From the NCBI RefSeq assembly GCF_003605575.1, contig NZ_QKNY01000013.1, forward strand, positions 62,001-126,000: 64,000 bases of DNA, written 5' to 3'. Below, piece by piece: positions 13,781 to 22,377 of the stretch (its first letter is position 1; each line of letters opens with the position of its first letter). Both the position numbers and the translations under genes were made by a program. The stretch is from Halonotius aquaticus. Its GTDB lineage: Archaea; Halobacteriota; Halobacteria; Halobacteriales; Haloferacaceae. Below the pieces are notes generated by a model, which was given only the letters and a program-made list of their open reading frames with translations, did no database searches and had not been told where the DNA came from.

Positions 13781-14347
13781 TCAGCTGCCGGTATCGTACT
13801 TGTAGGTCGCTCCATCGGCGTCGATCCCGAACTCCTCGGCATCAACGGATGGCTCCTCGCCAGCCCCGCTGGCAGTTTTAAACGCGTCTCGCAGCCGCGA
13901 TGGCATCTCGAATGCCTCGGGGTTGATAGCGAGGGCACCCCCATCGTTGTCTCCCACCGCTTTGGGTTGTGTTCGCTGGTCAGCCAGTGGCGTTGGCAGG
14001 TCGTCGACCCGCTCAAACCCAAACTGGGCTGGATAGCCCGGCTCATCAGTCAGTAGGTACACTGTCTCGACGCCGGCGTCGCTGGCTTTGGTGAGCAGCC
14101 GTTCGATAATGTGGGCTCCGACACCTTGCTCGCGCCATGATTCGCGAACCCCGATGTGTGTCAGCTCGCCGACCGCCGGCTCGTCCGCATGGACGCACAG
14201 CCGGCCAAACCCTGCCCGTTCGTCGGAGTCCTCTTCGACCGCGATCACGTACTCCTGTGGCTCGCCGACCGCCTCGCCGAGGCCCATCGCCTCGATCCCG
14301 TCACGAAGCCATGTCTCATCCCGGCTTTTGCCATCGCGGACATACAT
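13781..14347 (-). CDS. GNAT family N-acetyltransferase
   Basis: 188 residues from the ATG at 14347 (an in-frame ATG at 14389 would add 14). GNAT motif A is seen as GVRESWREQGVGAHIIE, with the acetyl-CoA pyrophosphate loop, preceded by the beta-4 strand AVGELTHIGV and followed by VYLLTDEPGYPAQFGFERV, a typical beta-5/motif B end. It transfers an acetyl group from acetyl-CoA to an unknown amine. The C-terminal 60 residues (PSRLRDAFKTAS and beyond) extend past the GNAT core. It is divergent from the repeat-tail membrane gene at 14463. Confidence 0.8.
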   Translation of the reverse strand: MYVRDGKSRDETWLRDGIEAMGLGEAVGEPQEYVIAVEEDSDERAGFGRLCVHADEPAVGELTHIGVRESWREQGVGAHIIERLLTKASDAGVETVYLLTDEPGYPAQFGFERVDDLPTPLADQRTQPKAVGDNDGGALAINPEAFEMPSRLRDAFKTASGAGEEPSVDAEEFGIDADGATYKYDTGS

Positions 14348-14462
14348 ACGCGGTCGTATCACCCGCACCGATGTAAACCGTGGGGCCACGACGGGAAGAC
14401 TAAACCCGCTGGTCGAGTAGCAATGCTATGTCGCGTTACGTTCGTCACGCCGGAGTTAAGCA

Positions 14463-15221
14463 ATGAAGCCGAATCGCGTCGATTTTATCGTCGATATGAC
14501 GTTCGGGCTGTTGATCTCGCTGGCCGTCGTCTTGCTTGTCGTCGTCGGCACCCAAACGGGGGTCGCATTCGGACTCGGGGTGCTCTTGTCCTACACCGTC
14601 CACGTCGTCTGGAAGATGTCGCGGTTCGATCCCGACTGGATGACACAGGAGGTCGCCGAAGCCGTCGAGAAAACCGTTGAGGAGACCGTCGACAAAGAGG
14701 TCGGCGAGGCCGTCGAGAAGACCGTTGGCGAAACGGTCGAGCAGGAAGTCGGCGACACCGTCGAGAAAACTGTCGAGGAGACAGTCGACAAGGAGGTCGC
14801 TGAAACCGTCGAACAGACTGTGGGCGATACGGTTGAAAAAGAGGTCGGCGATACCGTCGAGGAGACGGTTGAGGCAACTGTCGAGGAGACGGTCGGCAAA
14901 ACTGTCGACGACGGCGTCACCGAAACCGTCGAAGAAACCGTCGAGGAGACGGTCGGCGACGAGGTCGCCAAAACCGTCGAAGCCACGGTTGGTGATGAGG
15001 TTGAGAAAACGGTCGAAGCGACCGTTGGTGAGGAAGTCGCCAAACGGGTTGAGGAGACGGTCGAAGCGGCCGTCGAAGAGACGGTCAGCGAGGAGATGTC
15101 AGCGGCAACTGAGAAGTTGGAAGCAAAAACTGAGGCGATCGAGGCGCAACTTGATGCGGAAGCCGACGATGGTAGCGCCGATGACAATGATGACGGCGAC
15201 GATACGGACGACGAGAAGTAG
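14463..15221 (+). CDS. Membrane-anchored protein with long Val/Thr/Glu tetrapeptide repeat
   Basis: 252 residues. Two hydrophobic segments (about 13-30 and 34-51) anchor the N-terminus. From about residue 61 to 215 the protein consists of a degenerate four-residue periodicity with Val at every fourth position (units such as VEKT, VEET, VDKE, VGET), mirrored by a 12-bp periodicity in the DNA. A short helical stretch with EKLEAKTEAIEAQLDAE and an Asp-rich tail ends it. A GGAG at 14453-14456 precedes the ATG. Coiled-coil tools might call the tail helical, but the spacing is 4.0 rather than 3.5 residues. Function unknown; a long extended spacer or scaffold is possible. Confidence 0.8.
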   Translation: MKPNRVDFIVDMTFGLLISLAVVLLVVVGTQTGVAFGLGVLLSYTVHVVWKMSRFDPDWMTQEVAEAVEKTVEETVDKEVGEAVEKTVGETVEQEVGDTVEKTVEETVDKEVAETVEQTVGDTVEKEVGDTVEETVEATVEETVGKTVDDGVTETVEETVEETVGDEVAKTVEATVGDEVEKTVEATVGEEVAKRVEETVEAAVEETVSEEMSAATEKLEAKTEAIEAQLDAEADDGSADDNDDGDDTDDEK

Positions 15222-15273
15222 ACGAGTTACCTGACACCGCCTGCCGGTGCCAGCCGAGAGCCGATTTTTGCTC

Positions 15274-16317
15274 TTAGATCCAGCCTTCTTCGACGAGGAG
15301 TTCGCCGTTCAGCAGGCTCGCGCCGGCCGCTCCGCGGAGGGTATTGTGAGCGAGACAGTTGTATTTGAGCCCGCTGGGGGTTTCGCTGACGCCGCCGGCG
15401 GAGATGGCCATCCCGTTGTCGCGGTTCCGATCCAGCCGTGGCTGCGGTCGGTCAGGCTGGTCGTCGCCAAAGACGTGGATGAGCTGATCGGGCGCACTCG
15501 GGAGATCGATCCCAGGGAACGATTCCAGTGCTTCCCGCGCCGCAGCCGGCGACGGATCGTCGGCGAGATCGACAAAGACGCTTTCGAGGTGGCCGTCAAG
15601 CGTTGGAATCCGATTACAGGAGGCGTTGACCTCGGCGTCGTGCATGGAGAGTTCCGCGCCGTCAAACTCCCCGAGCAGCTTGCGGGATTCGGTCTCCATC
15701 TTGTTCTCTTCGCCGCCGATATGCGGGATGGCGTTGTCGATGATCTCCATCGACGTGACCCCGGAGTAGCCCGCGCCGGAGACGGCCTGTAGCGTCGTCA
15801 CGTCGGCGCGTTCGATCCCGAAGCCCTCGTCGAGGGCGGCCAACGTCGGCACCATCGTGATCGTCGAGCAGTTGGGATTCTTGATGAGCGCGCCATCCCA
15901 GCCGCGGTTGTCGCGCTGTACCTCGATGAGGTCGAGGTGATCGGGGTTGATCTCAGGGATGGTCAGTGGCACGTCCTCCGCCATGCGATCGTTCGAGGAG
16001 TTCGAGGAGACCACGTAGCCCGCTTCGAGGAATTTGGGTTCGACCTCGCTGGCGACGCCAGAGGGCAACGAGGAAAACAGAAGGTCGATATCGTCGCCGA
16101 CAGCGTCCGGATGCGTTTTGCCGACCTCGATCTCGGCGACATCTCGGGGGATTGGGGTGTTTGCGCGCCATTTGGCGGCTTCCCGATACGGTTTGCCCGC
16201 ACTCGACTCGCTGGCGGTCAGCGCGTCGATCTCAAAGGTTGGATGGCCATCGAGCAGTTGAATGAATCGCTGTCCGACCGCGCCCGTTGCACCGAGGATA
16301 CCGACAGAGACTGTCAT
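15274..16317 (-). CDS. asd: Aspartate-semialdehyde dehydrogenase
   Basis: 347 residues from the ATG at 16317 (an upstream in-frame ATG at 16338 adds only MNPFPTA). The enzyme reduces beta-aspartyl phosphate to aspartate semialdehyde with NADPH, the branch point to lysine, threonine and methionine. The NADP-binding GILGATGAVGQRF is at the N-terminus and the catalytic cysteine is in NPNCSTITM at about residue 148. The ARPQ-like region and the Hxx active-site His segment follow in the C-terminal half. The GxxGAVG start and overall pattern fit the archaeal/fungal-type ASADH. The gene stands alone here, without aspartokinase next to it. Confidence 0.93.
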   Translation of the reverse strand: MTVSVGILGATGAVGQRFIQLLDGHPTFEIDALTASESSAGKPYREAAKWRANTPIPRDVAEIEVGKTHPDAVGDDIDLLFSSLPSGVASEVEPKFLEAGYVVSSNSSNDRMAEDVPLTIPEINPDHLDLIEVQRDNRGWDGALIKNPNCSTITMVPTLAALDEGFGIERADVTTLQAVSGAGYSGVTSMEIIDNAIPHIGGEENKMETESRKLLGEFDGAELSMHDAEVNASCNRIPTLDGHLESVFVDLADDPSPAAAREALESFPGIDLPSAPDQLIHVFGDDQPDRPQPRLDRNRDNGMAISAGGVSETPSGLKYNCLAHNTLRGAAGASLLNGELLVEEGWI

Positions 16318-16420
16318 TGCCGTGGGAAACGGGTTCACCTACATAAGTCGGTCGGATTCCCCGACGCTCGGGGTGGTGTCGCAGCGCAACCCAAAAGCCG
16401 GCATCGATAGCTGGCTCTCG

Positions 16421-17089
16421 TTACTGCTGTGCTCGCTGGCCGCCTTCCTCGTAGGGCTGGACGACGACAAAGCCCTCGTTGCCGGTAAACGCCATCTGGA
16501 ATGACTCGCCGGACTGTTGACCGATCTCGATGGTTTTGTTGGTGCTGATCGACGGCGAGAGATTCGTACTCCATGCGACGGTCGCATCGGGATCGGTCGT
16601 GATCGGCGGGGTTGCCACCAGCGGCTCGCCGTGGGTCGTCAGCGCGACCGTGCCGGGGCCGCTGAGGTAGACGTTTGTCAGCCCGCCGGCGATGGCCTCT
16701 GAGAGCCCCCCGACCGTGTTGATCTCGTAATCGACGTGGGATTCGAAGGCGAGAATATCGTTGCCGTTGACCGAGATCGAATCATCGGCGTCCAACTCCA
16801 GCACCTGTATCTTCTTTTCCTGTTCGGCGACGTAGAGATGTCCCGACCCTTCGGCTTCCATAATTGGCGTCCCCTCATTGGAGACTGCCTCCTTGACGAA
16901 GCCGGTGATCCCACCCTCGGCAGAGGATTTGCCGGTGAAGGTGAACTCGCCGGTGTAGGCGACCATCGAGCCAGCTTTGACCATCACGGTATCCTCGACG
17001 GCGATATCGAGCAGCTTCGAGTTCTCCAGTTGGAAGCCGTCGCCGCCAGGTTTCGGTGCGTTCGACGCGGTAAACTCCTCTAGCTTCAT
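16421..17089 (-). CDS. AIM24 family protein
   Basis: 222 residues from the ATG at 17089 (MKLEEFTASNAP). The sequence has the beta-rich pattern of the AIM24/TIGR00266-like family: short strands with repeated Gly turns, including KAGSMVAYTGEFTFTGKSS, GLTNVYLSGPGTVALTTHGE and NLSPSISTNKTIEIGQQSGE. These proteins form a pseudo-symmetric double beta-roll; in yeast the relative supports inner mitochondrial membrane organisation, while archaeal roles are not established. No signal peptide is seen. It lies 103 bp upstream of asd on the same strand. Confidence 0.75.
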   Translation of the reverse strand: MKLEEFTASNAPKPGGDGFQLENSKLLDIAVEDTVMVKAGSMVAYTGEFTFTGKSSAEGGITGFVKEAVSNEGTPIMEAEGSGHLYVAEQEKKIQVLELDADDSISVNGNDILAFESHVDYEINTVGGLSEAIAGGLTNVYLSGPGTVALTTHGEPLVATPPITTDPDATVAWSTNLSPSISTNKTIEIGQQSGESFQMAFTGNEGFVVVQPYEEGGQRAQQ

Positions 17090-17171
17090 GTCACCGACTT
17101 CTTGATTGAGGCAGCATATATACACGGTGAAGGCTCAAACGAGCGTTTTCAGCACCACACCTCGGGTACGC

Positions 17172-18692
17172 TCAGATGCGTGCCAACGTTGCCCACAGCA
17201 GGATCCCGAGCAGTGGCAGGAACACTGGCCCGGCGATCACGAGCACCGCAACGGCAGTTCCGCTGTCGAGATTGCCCATAGTGAGCAAGCCAACCGGAAG
17301 CACACCGAAGACGGTCAGCAAGCCACCGGCAGCAGCAACGACGCTATAATCCGTTTCGGGGCGCTGCGGTTGTGAGATCGGGAGTCCAAGCTCGTCGACG
17401 GCGGCATCGAGCTCCGGAACCGGCCCGAGCGTGACTGTCTCACGGTCGTCGTCGGTCGCCGGCAGCGTCAGCGTTCCTGTCCCGAGCAGCCGATCGGGGA
17501 TCGCGTTTTGCACCTCGATGTCGCCACCATAGACGGGAGCGATCCACTGCGGTTCGGCTAGCAGGCGGTCGTAGGCAACGATCTCATGGTCGCGTCGCTG
17601 ATACTCGACGGTGCCGAACCGCAGCCATCGACTCAGCACGGCGACCGCGACAATCGCAAGCAGGGCGACGGCACCGAGCCCGACGACCAGCGGGGAACCG
17701 ATGGTGATGCCAAACGCGAGCAGCGCTGTCAACAGCACGCCGCCGCGGCTGAACAGTCCCAGCATGACGTTCGTAACACTGCCGAGGACGACCGCCGTGG
17801 TGTCGGTCTCGACACGGCCGTCGACCGGGGCCTCCGGCAACGCCAGTTCCGGCGGCGGCTCTTGGAGCGGCTCAGTCTCGATCAGCGCGCTCTCTTTCAG
17901 CCAGTCAGTGATACCGACCAGCGGCTGACCCATGTGGTCGACGTAGAAGCGATAGGCCTCAGCGGTCGTTTTCGTAAGGACAATGCCGCCCAACAGGCCG
18001 ACCCCACTTGCCGCCTCGCCCATGGTAAATGGGAGCACGCAGAGCAGCACCAACACCTGCTGGGCCGGCGTGCGGGTGAGCTCCCGCGCTGAGACATCGG
18101 TGTACCGCTCGGCACCGATGTAGTCGACCCGAAAATCTGCGAGATGCGAGGCGACGAGGGCGACAAGGGCGACGAGGAGTCCACCCGACAGCGTGGGAGC
18201 GAGATCAAGTGAAAACCAGGCAAGCAGACTCACCGGCAGCACCGTCATAGCCCAGACACTCAGTATTGAGACTGCAAACGGGACGTTTCGGGGATAGATC
18301 GGCGGCCAGCCAGCCCGTGGCTGCAGCCCGCCGCGCTTGGCGCGCAGATCAGGCAGTCGTTGCACCCCGGGGAGCTCTGGAGAGCCCTGTTTCGCAAAGA
18401 GGGCCTTGATCGCAGCCAGCAGCGCGGTTGTGAGGGCTTCGAGCCAGTAGACGACGAGTAGTGACGCGAGGCTCCACTCCCAGACGGCGACGCCGACCAG
18501 CGGGAGGAGGTTGCCGGCGACGACCGCGAGGAGACCGAGCCACTGCGTCGTCCTGGAGGGCGAACGCGGCACGGCAGGTGGTGTGGGAGGGATTCGTAAC
18601 TGTGTTTCGGCTTTCGACAATCGATCATGCCCGTGGACGATGGCAGCGGAAGGTGTAAGCCGAGCGCGCACCGATGTTCTGGTACGTGCCAC
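17172..18692 (-). CDS. Polytopic membrane protein, DUF6498-like
   Basis: 506 residues with about nine or ten hydrophobic segments. Two sit near residues 50-90 (GLLAVVAGNLLPLVGVAVW), several between 130 and 265, a pair near 320-360, and two at the C-terminal end (ending FLPLLGILLWATL). A long soluble loop lies between about residues 365 and 450. The layout fits the haloarchaeal DUF6498 membrane family as I recall it. The basic first 45 residues look unlike the rest, and there is no internal ATG before the first membrane segment, so the true start may be a GTG inside. Function unknown. Confidence 0.6.
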   Translation of the reverse strand: MARTRTSVRARLTPSAAIVHGHDRLSKAETQLRIPPTPPAVPRSPSRTTQWLGLLAVVAGNLLPLVGVAVWEWSLASLLVVYWLEALTTALLAAIKALFAKQGSPELPGVQRLPDLRAKRGGLQPRAGWPPIYPRNVPFAVSILSVWAMTVLPVSLLAWFSLDLAPTLSGGLLVALVALVASHLADFRVDYIGAERYTDVSARELTRTPAQQVLVLLCVLPFTMGEAASGVGLLGGIVLTKTTAEAYRFYVDHMGQPLVGITDWLKESALIETEPLQEPPPELALPEAPVDGRVETDTTAVVLGSVTNVMLGLFSRGGVLLTALLAFGITIGSPLVVGLGAVALLAIVAVAVLSRWLRFGTVEYQRRDHEIVAYDRLLAEPQWIAPVYGGDIEVQNAIPDRLLGTGTLTLPATDDDRETVTLGPVPELDAAVDELGLPISQPQRPETDYSVVAAAGGLLTVFGVLPVGLLTMGNLDSGTAVAVLVIAGPVFLPLLGILLWATLARI

Positions 18693-18888
18693 AAGTCCCC
18701 GGCCGAGCTATCCTATTTCGGGAGCGATGACAGTCCGGCGAACCCAGGCACGGGACAGACGGCCCGCTGTCGGCCGCAACGATAGCCGCCCGGCACGAGG
18801 GTTTCCCGACCGACGAGGCACGCCGCCATAGGATGAGGTCGGGCGTTAGTGTTCCGGGCGACAGTTTTGCGCAGTGAATGACGGCGGG

Positions 18889-18896
18889 ATTTATTT
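18889..18896 (+). promoter_or_regulatory. TATA box of the aldolase gene
   Basis: ATTTATTT lies 25-32 bp before the ATG at 18921 in an otherwise GC-rich 228-bp gap, the spacing expected for a leaderless haloarchaeal transcript. No other gene is apparent in 18693-18920. Confidence 0.55.
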
Positions 18897-18920
18897 CACT
18901 CCCTGCAGAACAGCGTAGAC

Positions 18921-19913
18921 ATGACCTTCTATGGTGGCACTGAACTGGCATCGGTCTACGACGATGCACTTGACTCTGGGTTTGGACTGATCGCAAGCAA
19001 CATCGCCGAGCCGAACACGATGATCGGGTTGATTCAGGGTGCGGCCAGCGTCGATTCTGATCTCCTGCTGCAGATGAGCAACGGGGCCTGCACGTTCGCC
19101 GGCAACGGCGATCCCATCGCGGGCCTGCGCGTCATGGGCAACTACATCGAGCGCATCGCTGCCCAGTACGATATCGGCGTCTTCCTCAACATGGATCACC
19201 AAACTGACCTCAATACCATTCAGCGACAGGTCGAGTTGGAGATCCCCTCTTCGATCATGATCGACGCCTCCCACGAGGAGTTCGAGGAGAACGTCGCCCG
19301 GAGCAAGCAGGTCGTCGAGATGATCGACGACGCCGATGCCGATATCCTCGTCGAGGCCGAACTCGGGAAGATCAAAGGCGTCGAAGACGAGATCGTCTCC
19401 GAGAACGCCTTCTACACTGATCCCGAGCAGGCCGTCGAGTTCGTCGACCGCACGGGCTGTGACCTGCTGGCGATCTCAGTCGGCACCCAACACGGCGTCG
19501 CCAAGGGGAAAGACCTCGAACTCAAACCCGACCTGACCGAGGAGATCCGCACTGCTCTGCGCGATCACGGCCTCGATACGCCGCTCGTCCTGCACGGCTC
19601 CTCGGGCGTCCAGCCAGACCAACTGCAGGAGATGCTGACTCACGGCATCTGTAAGGTCAACAAGGACACGCGCTATCAGTACGAGTACACACGTACTGCC
19701 TTCGATCTCTACCGCGAGGAGACCGACGAGATTGTGCCGCCGGAGGGCGTCGAAGATCACCGCAATACGTTCTTCAACGACGTGGAGTGGGCCCCGAACA
19801 AGGATCGCTTCGATCCACGGGTCGCCGGCCGGCAGATCCGCGACCGCATCGCCGACGTGTACGCCGACCTCGCCGAGGTCTCGGGAAGTGCCGGCCGCAG
19901 CAAATTCAGCTGA
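18921..19913 (+). CDS. fba: Class II fructose-1,6-bisphosphate aldolase
   Basis: 330 residues. Cleaves fructose 1,6-bisphosphate to dihydroxyacetone phosphate and glyceraldehyde 3-phosphate with a divalent metal. Metal and active-site segments are visible: FLNMDHQTD (zinc-ligand His in a DH pair), [26 protein letters not shown] and VLHGSSGVQ, with KVNKDTRYQ near the phosphate site. In haloarchaea the class II enzyme is associated with fructose degradation and gluconeogenesis. The gene is monocistronic-looking, followed by a 6-bp perfect stem-loop and then uspA. Confidence 0.93.
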   Translation: MTFYGGTELASVYDDALDSGFGLIASNIAEPNTMIGLIQGAASVDSDLLLQMSNGACTFAGNGDPIAGLRVMGNYIERIAAQYDIGVFLNMDHQTDLNTIQRQVELEIPSSIMIDASHEEFEENVARSKQVVEMIDDADADILVEAELGKIKGVEDEIVSENAFYTDPEQAVEFVDRTGCDLLAISVGTQHGVAKGKDLELKPDLTEEIRTALRDHGLDTPLVLHGSSGVQPDQLQEMLTHGICKVNKDTRYQYEYTRTAFDLYREETDEIVPPEGVEDHRNTFFNDVEWAPNKDRFDPRVAGRQIRDRIADVYADLAEVSGSAGRSKFS

Positions 19914-19938
19914 ATTACTCCTAACTCTCGGTCGACGA

Positions 19939-19956
19939 CACCCCACTGAAGGGGTG
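19939..19956. terminator. Perfect 6-bp inverted repeat between fba and uspA
   Basis: CACCCC-ACTGAA-GGGGTG forms a hairpin 25 bp after the fba stop and ends at the TATA-like AAATTAAG (19957-19964) of uspA. It could help end fba transcription or act as an operator for uspA; sequence alone does not decide. Confidence 0.4.
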
Positions 19957-19988
19957 AAATTAAGCGGCCACCCACCGTAGCAGTAGGC

Positions 19989-20438
19989 ATGTACGAGACT
20001 ATTCTGGTGCCGACTGACGGCAGCGAGACGATTCAGCGAACGCTCCCGCACGCCCTGACGCTGGCCGCCGACAACGACGCAACCGTGCGCGCCCTCTCAG
20101 TCGTCGATATCCGCTCGGTACAGGCCGCTGGCGACGACGACCGCGACGGCGTCGACGCCGAACTCACCGCCGACGCCGAAGCCGCTGTCGAGGAGGTCGC
20201 CGACGCGGCCGCCGAAGAGGGGCTTGATGTCGAGACGACTGTCCGGCGCGGCACCCCCGACAAGGAGATCGTCAAAGAATCCAACGAGCAAGACATCGAC
20301 GTGATCGTCATCGGCACCGATGGCAAGACTCCACGCGAGAAACTCCGCTCGCTCGGTAGTGTCTCCGAACGCGTCGTCGACAAAGCCGAAGTCCCGGTGT
20401 TCGTGATTAAGCAGGCGGCTGAGGAGACTGCTGAATAG
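19989..20438 (+). CDS. Universal stress protein, single UspA domain
   Basis: 149 residues with one complete UspA fold. The N-terminus is YETILVPTDGSETIQ and the C-terminal nucleotide-loop region is VIGTDGKTPREKLRSLGSVSERVV, close to the G2xG9xG(S/T) motif of ATP-binding Usps, so ATP binding is plausible. Usps are soluble dimeric stress-associated proteins with poorly defined individual roles. The AAATTAAG element at 19957-19964 lies 25-32 bp before the ATG. A second, more divergent tandem Usp gene lies 1.9 kb downstream beyond elp3. Confidence 0.88.
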   Translation: MYETILVPTDGSETIQRTLPHALTLAADNDATVRALSVVDIRSVQAAGDDDRDGVDAELTADAEAAVEEVADAAAEEGLDVETTVRRGTPDKEIVKESNEQDIDVIVIGTDGKTPREKLRSLGSVSERVVDKAEVPVFVIKQAAEETAE

Positions 20439-20512
20439 CCGTGCGATTCCGAGAGGAACGACGAGACCGCCGAGCGACACGCTTAACCGCGAAACGCAAC
20501 CACGAAACAGTA

Positions 20513-20545
20513 ATGCGACCCGTTCGATCGGAGGTGTTGCCGTGA
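20513..20545 (+). CDS. Possible 10-residue leader ORF overlapping the elp3 start
   Basis: ATG at 20513 opens a frame for MRPVRSEVLP whose TGA (20543-20545) overlaps the elp3 GTG (20542-20544). A TATA-like CTTAAC (20482-20487) is 26-31 bp before this ATG, so a transcript could begin at it without a leader. The frame contains the GGAGGT (20530-20535) that serves elp3. It may allow translational coupling or may be chance. Confidence 0.3.
   Translation: MRPVRSEVLP
20530..20535 (+). promoter_or_regulatory. Shine-Dalgarno site of elp3
   Basis: GGAGGT sits 6 nt before the GTG at 20542. It supports that GTG as the translation start and marks elp3 as a leadered mRNA, unlike most genes here. Confidence 0.65.
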
Positions 20546-22218
20546 GCTCTGAACTCGCTGACGGCGAGACCACCGAGGAATCCGCGGCGTTCCAGCAGGC
20601 CTGCGAGGAGCTCGTCGACCGGATCATCGACGGCGAGATCGAACGCGACGACCTCGAATCCGCGAAGCTGGATGTCTGTTCGGAGTTCTCTTCGCCGAAG
20701 GTTCCAAAGAACACCGAGCTACTGTCCTACGCCCCGCAGGAACACCGCGATACGGTCAAGGCTGTCGTCAAGCGCAAGCCGGTGCGGACGGCCTCCGGCG
20801 TCTCGCCGGTGGCGATCATGACCTCCCCGCATATGTGTCCCCACGGGAAGTGCCTCTACTGTCCCGGTGGGCCCGCCAGCGAGTTCGATTCTTCACAGAG
20901 CTACACCGGCCACGAGCCCGCGGCCGCTCGCGGGGAACAGAACGACTACGACCCCTACGGACAGGTCACGTTGCGGCTCCACCAACTGCGGACAATCGGC
21001 CACCCGGTCGACAAGGTCGAACTCATCCTGATGGGCGGGACGATGACCGCTCGCAGTCACGACTACCAGGAGTGGTTCGTCAAGCGCGCGCTGCAAGCCC
21101 TCAACGACTACGACCTCGACAACGAGCCCGCCGCCGCCGAGGGTGAAAGCTTCGCCCAAGACCCGGAGGCGTACGAGTTCGAATACCTCGAAGACGTGAT
21201 CGCCGAAAACGAGACCAACGAGATCAGGAATATTGGAACCACCTTCGAGACCAAACCCGACTGGTGTGATCCCGAGCAGATCGACCGGATGCTCGACCTC
21301 GGCGGCACGAAAGTTGAGGTCGGCGTCCAGACGACCTACGAGCGAATCAATCGTGAGATGCACCGCGGTCACGGCAATCAGGCCTCTATCGACGCCAACC
21401 GCCGGCTGCGGGATTCAGGGTTCAAGGTTGGCTTCCACATGATGCCCGGCCAGCCCGGCATGACCAAGGAGATGTGTCTGGAGGATTTCCGACAGTTGTT
21501 CTCGAATTCGGATTACAAGCCGGATTATCTCAAGATCTATCCCACCATTGTCGTTCGCGATACGCTCACCTACGACATGTGGCGACGCGGCGAGTACGAA
21601 CCGCTGCAAAACGAGGAGGCCGCCGAACTCATCGGCGAGATCATGGGGATGATCCCGAAGTACACCCGCCTCCAACGCGTCCAACGCGACATCCCCGCGG
21701 ACTTCATCGACGCCGGCGTCTGGAAATCGAACCTCCGGCAGTTGGCCCAGCAGTACGCCGACGACAACGGGATCGAGTGTCGGGACATCCGCGCCCGCGA
21801 GGTCGGCATGAACGAGGCTGAACCCAACGCCGAGGCTATCGAACGCGACGTGCTGACCTACGAAGCCTGCGGCGGCACCGAACACTTCATCAGCTACGAG
21901 GATACCGAGCAAGACCTCCTGATCGGGTTCTGTCGCCTGCGGTTCCCGAACGATCCGGTGCGACGTGAGCTACAGGACGCGGCGATCGTCCGCGAACTCC
22001 ACGTTTACGGCAGCGAGGCTGGCATCGGCGAGGCCGCTGGGGAGGCTGACTGGCAACACCGCGGCTACGGTCGCCGGCTGCTCGAAACAGCCGAGGAGCT
22101 CGCGGCTGATGCTGGCTTCAGCAAGCTCAGTGTGATCTCCGGGATCGGCGTTCGGCAGTACTACCGCGAGAAGCTGGGCTACACACAGGATGGCCCCTAC
22201 GTGAGTACGTGGCTGTAA
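20542..22218 (+). CDS. elp3: Elp3-type tRNA wobble-uridine carboxymethyl synthase (radical SAM/GNAT)
   Basis: 558 residues. Elp3 uses a radical SAM domain plus an acetyl-CoA-binding GNAT domain to build cm5U at wobble U34 of tRNAs. The Fe-S cluster motif CX4CX2C is in MCPHGKCLYCPGG near residue 98. The radical SAM core continues through VELILMGGTMTAR and GVQTTYERIN. The C-terminal GNAT domain (about 400-558) shows WQHRGYGRRLLETAEELA and GIRQYY-like GIGVRQYYREKLGY. Archaea use Elp3 alone, without the other Elongator subunits. A GTG start with SD is chosen. A Trm9-like methyltransferase at 32606, acting on the same wobble position, is in the same window. Confidence 0.95.
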   Translation: MSSELADGETTEESAAFQQACEELVDRIIDGEIERDDLESAKLDVCSEFSSPKVPKNTELLSYAPQEHRDTVKAVVKRKPVRTASGVSPVAIMTSPHMCPHGKCLYCPGGPASEFDSSQSYTGHEPAAARGEQNDYDPYGQVTLRLHQLRTIGHPVDKVELILMGGTMTARSHDYQEWFVKRALQALNDYDLDNEPAAAEGESFAQDPEAYEFEYLEDVIAENETNEIRNIGTTFETKPDWCDPEQIDRMLDLGGTKVEVGVQTTYERINREMHRGHGNQASIDANRRLRDSGFKVGFHMMPGQPGMTKEMCLEDFRQLFSNSDYKPDYLKIYPTIVVRDTLTYDMWRRGEYEPLQNEEAAELIGEIMGMIPKYTRLQRVQRDIPADFIDAGVWKSNLRQLAQQYADDNGIECRDIRAREVGMNEAEPNAEAIERDVLTYEACGGTEHFISYEDTEQDLLIGFCRLRFPNDPVRRELQDAAIVRELHVYGSEAGIGEAAGEADWQHRGYGRRLLETAEELAADAGFSKLSVISGIGVRQYYREKLGYTQDGPYVSTWL

Positions 22219-22235
22219 ACAGACAACTCTTTGCG

Positions 22236-22249
22236 TGAATGGCCATTCA
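22236..22249. promoter_or_regulatory. 14-bp perfect palindrome after elp3
   Basis: TGAATGGCCATTCA is a perfect palindrome 17 bp after the elp3 stop and 142 bp before the tandem Usp gene. It may be a protein-binding site or an end-of-transcript hairpin without a loop. The rest of the 159-bp gap is AT-rich and holds the TATA box TTTATAT at 22348-22354. Confidence 0.35.
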
Positions 22250-22347
22250 TAAGGCGTTATTTTACACAAATACGTGACTTTGTTGGGCTGTATGCAACCC
22301 CTGAATTCTATTAGCAAACCATCATTTCTTGTAAAGGGTCACTGGAA

Positions 22348-22354
22348 TTTATAT
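22348..22354 (+). promoter_or_regulatory. TATA box of the tandem Usp gene
   Basis: TTTATAT lies 24-30 bp before the ATG at 22378, matching leaderless haloarchaeal promoters. Confidence 0.6.
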
Positions 22355-22377
22355 CTGAGCAGGCGTCACTGCAGGGT

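Noticed and set aside
14640-15110. The 12-bp periodic DNA as a possible CRISPR array
   Set aside because: It lacks constant repeats with unique spacers; the period reflects the amino-acid repeat of an intact coding frame.
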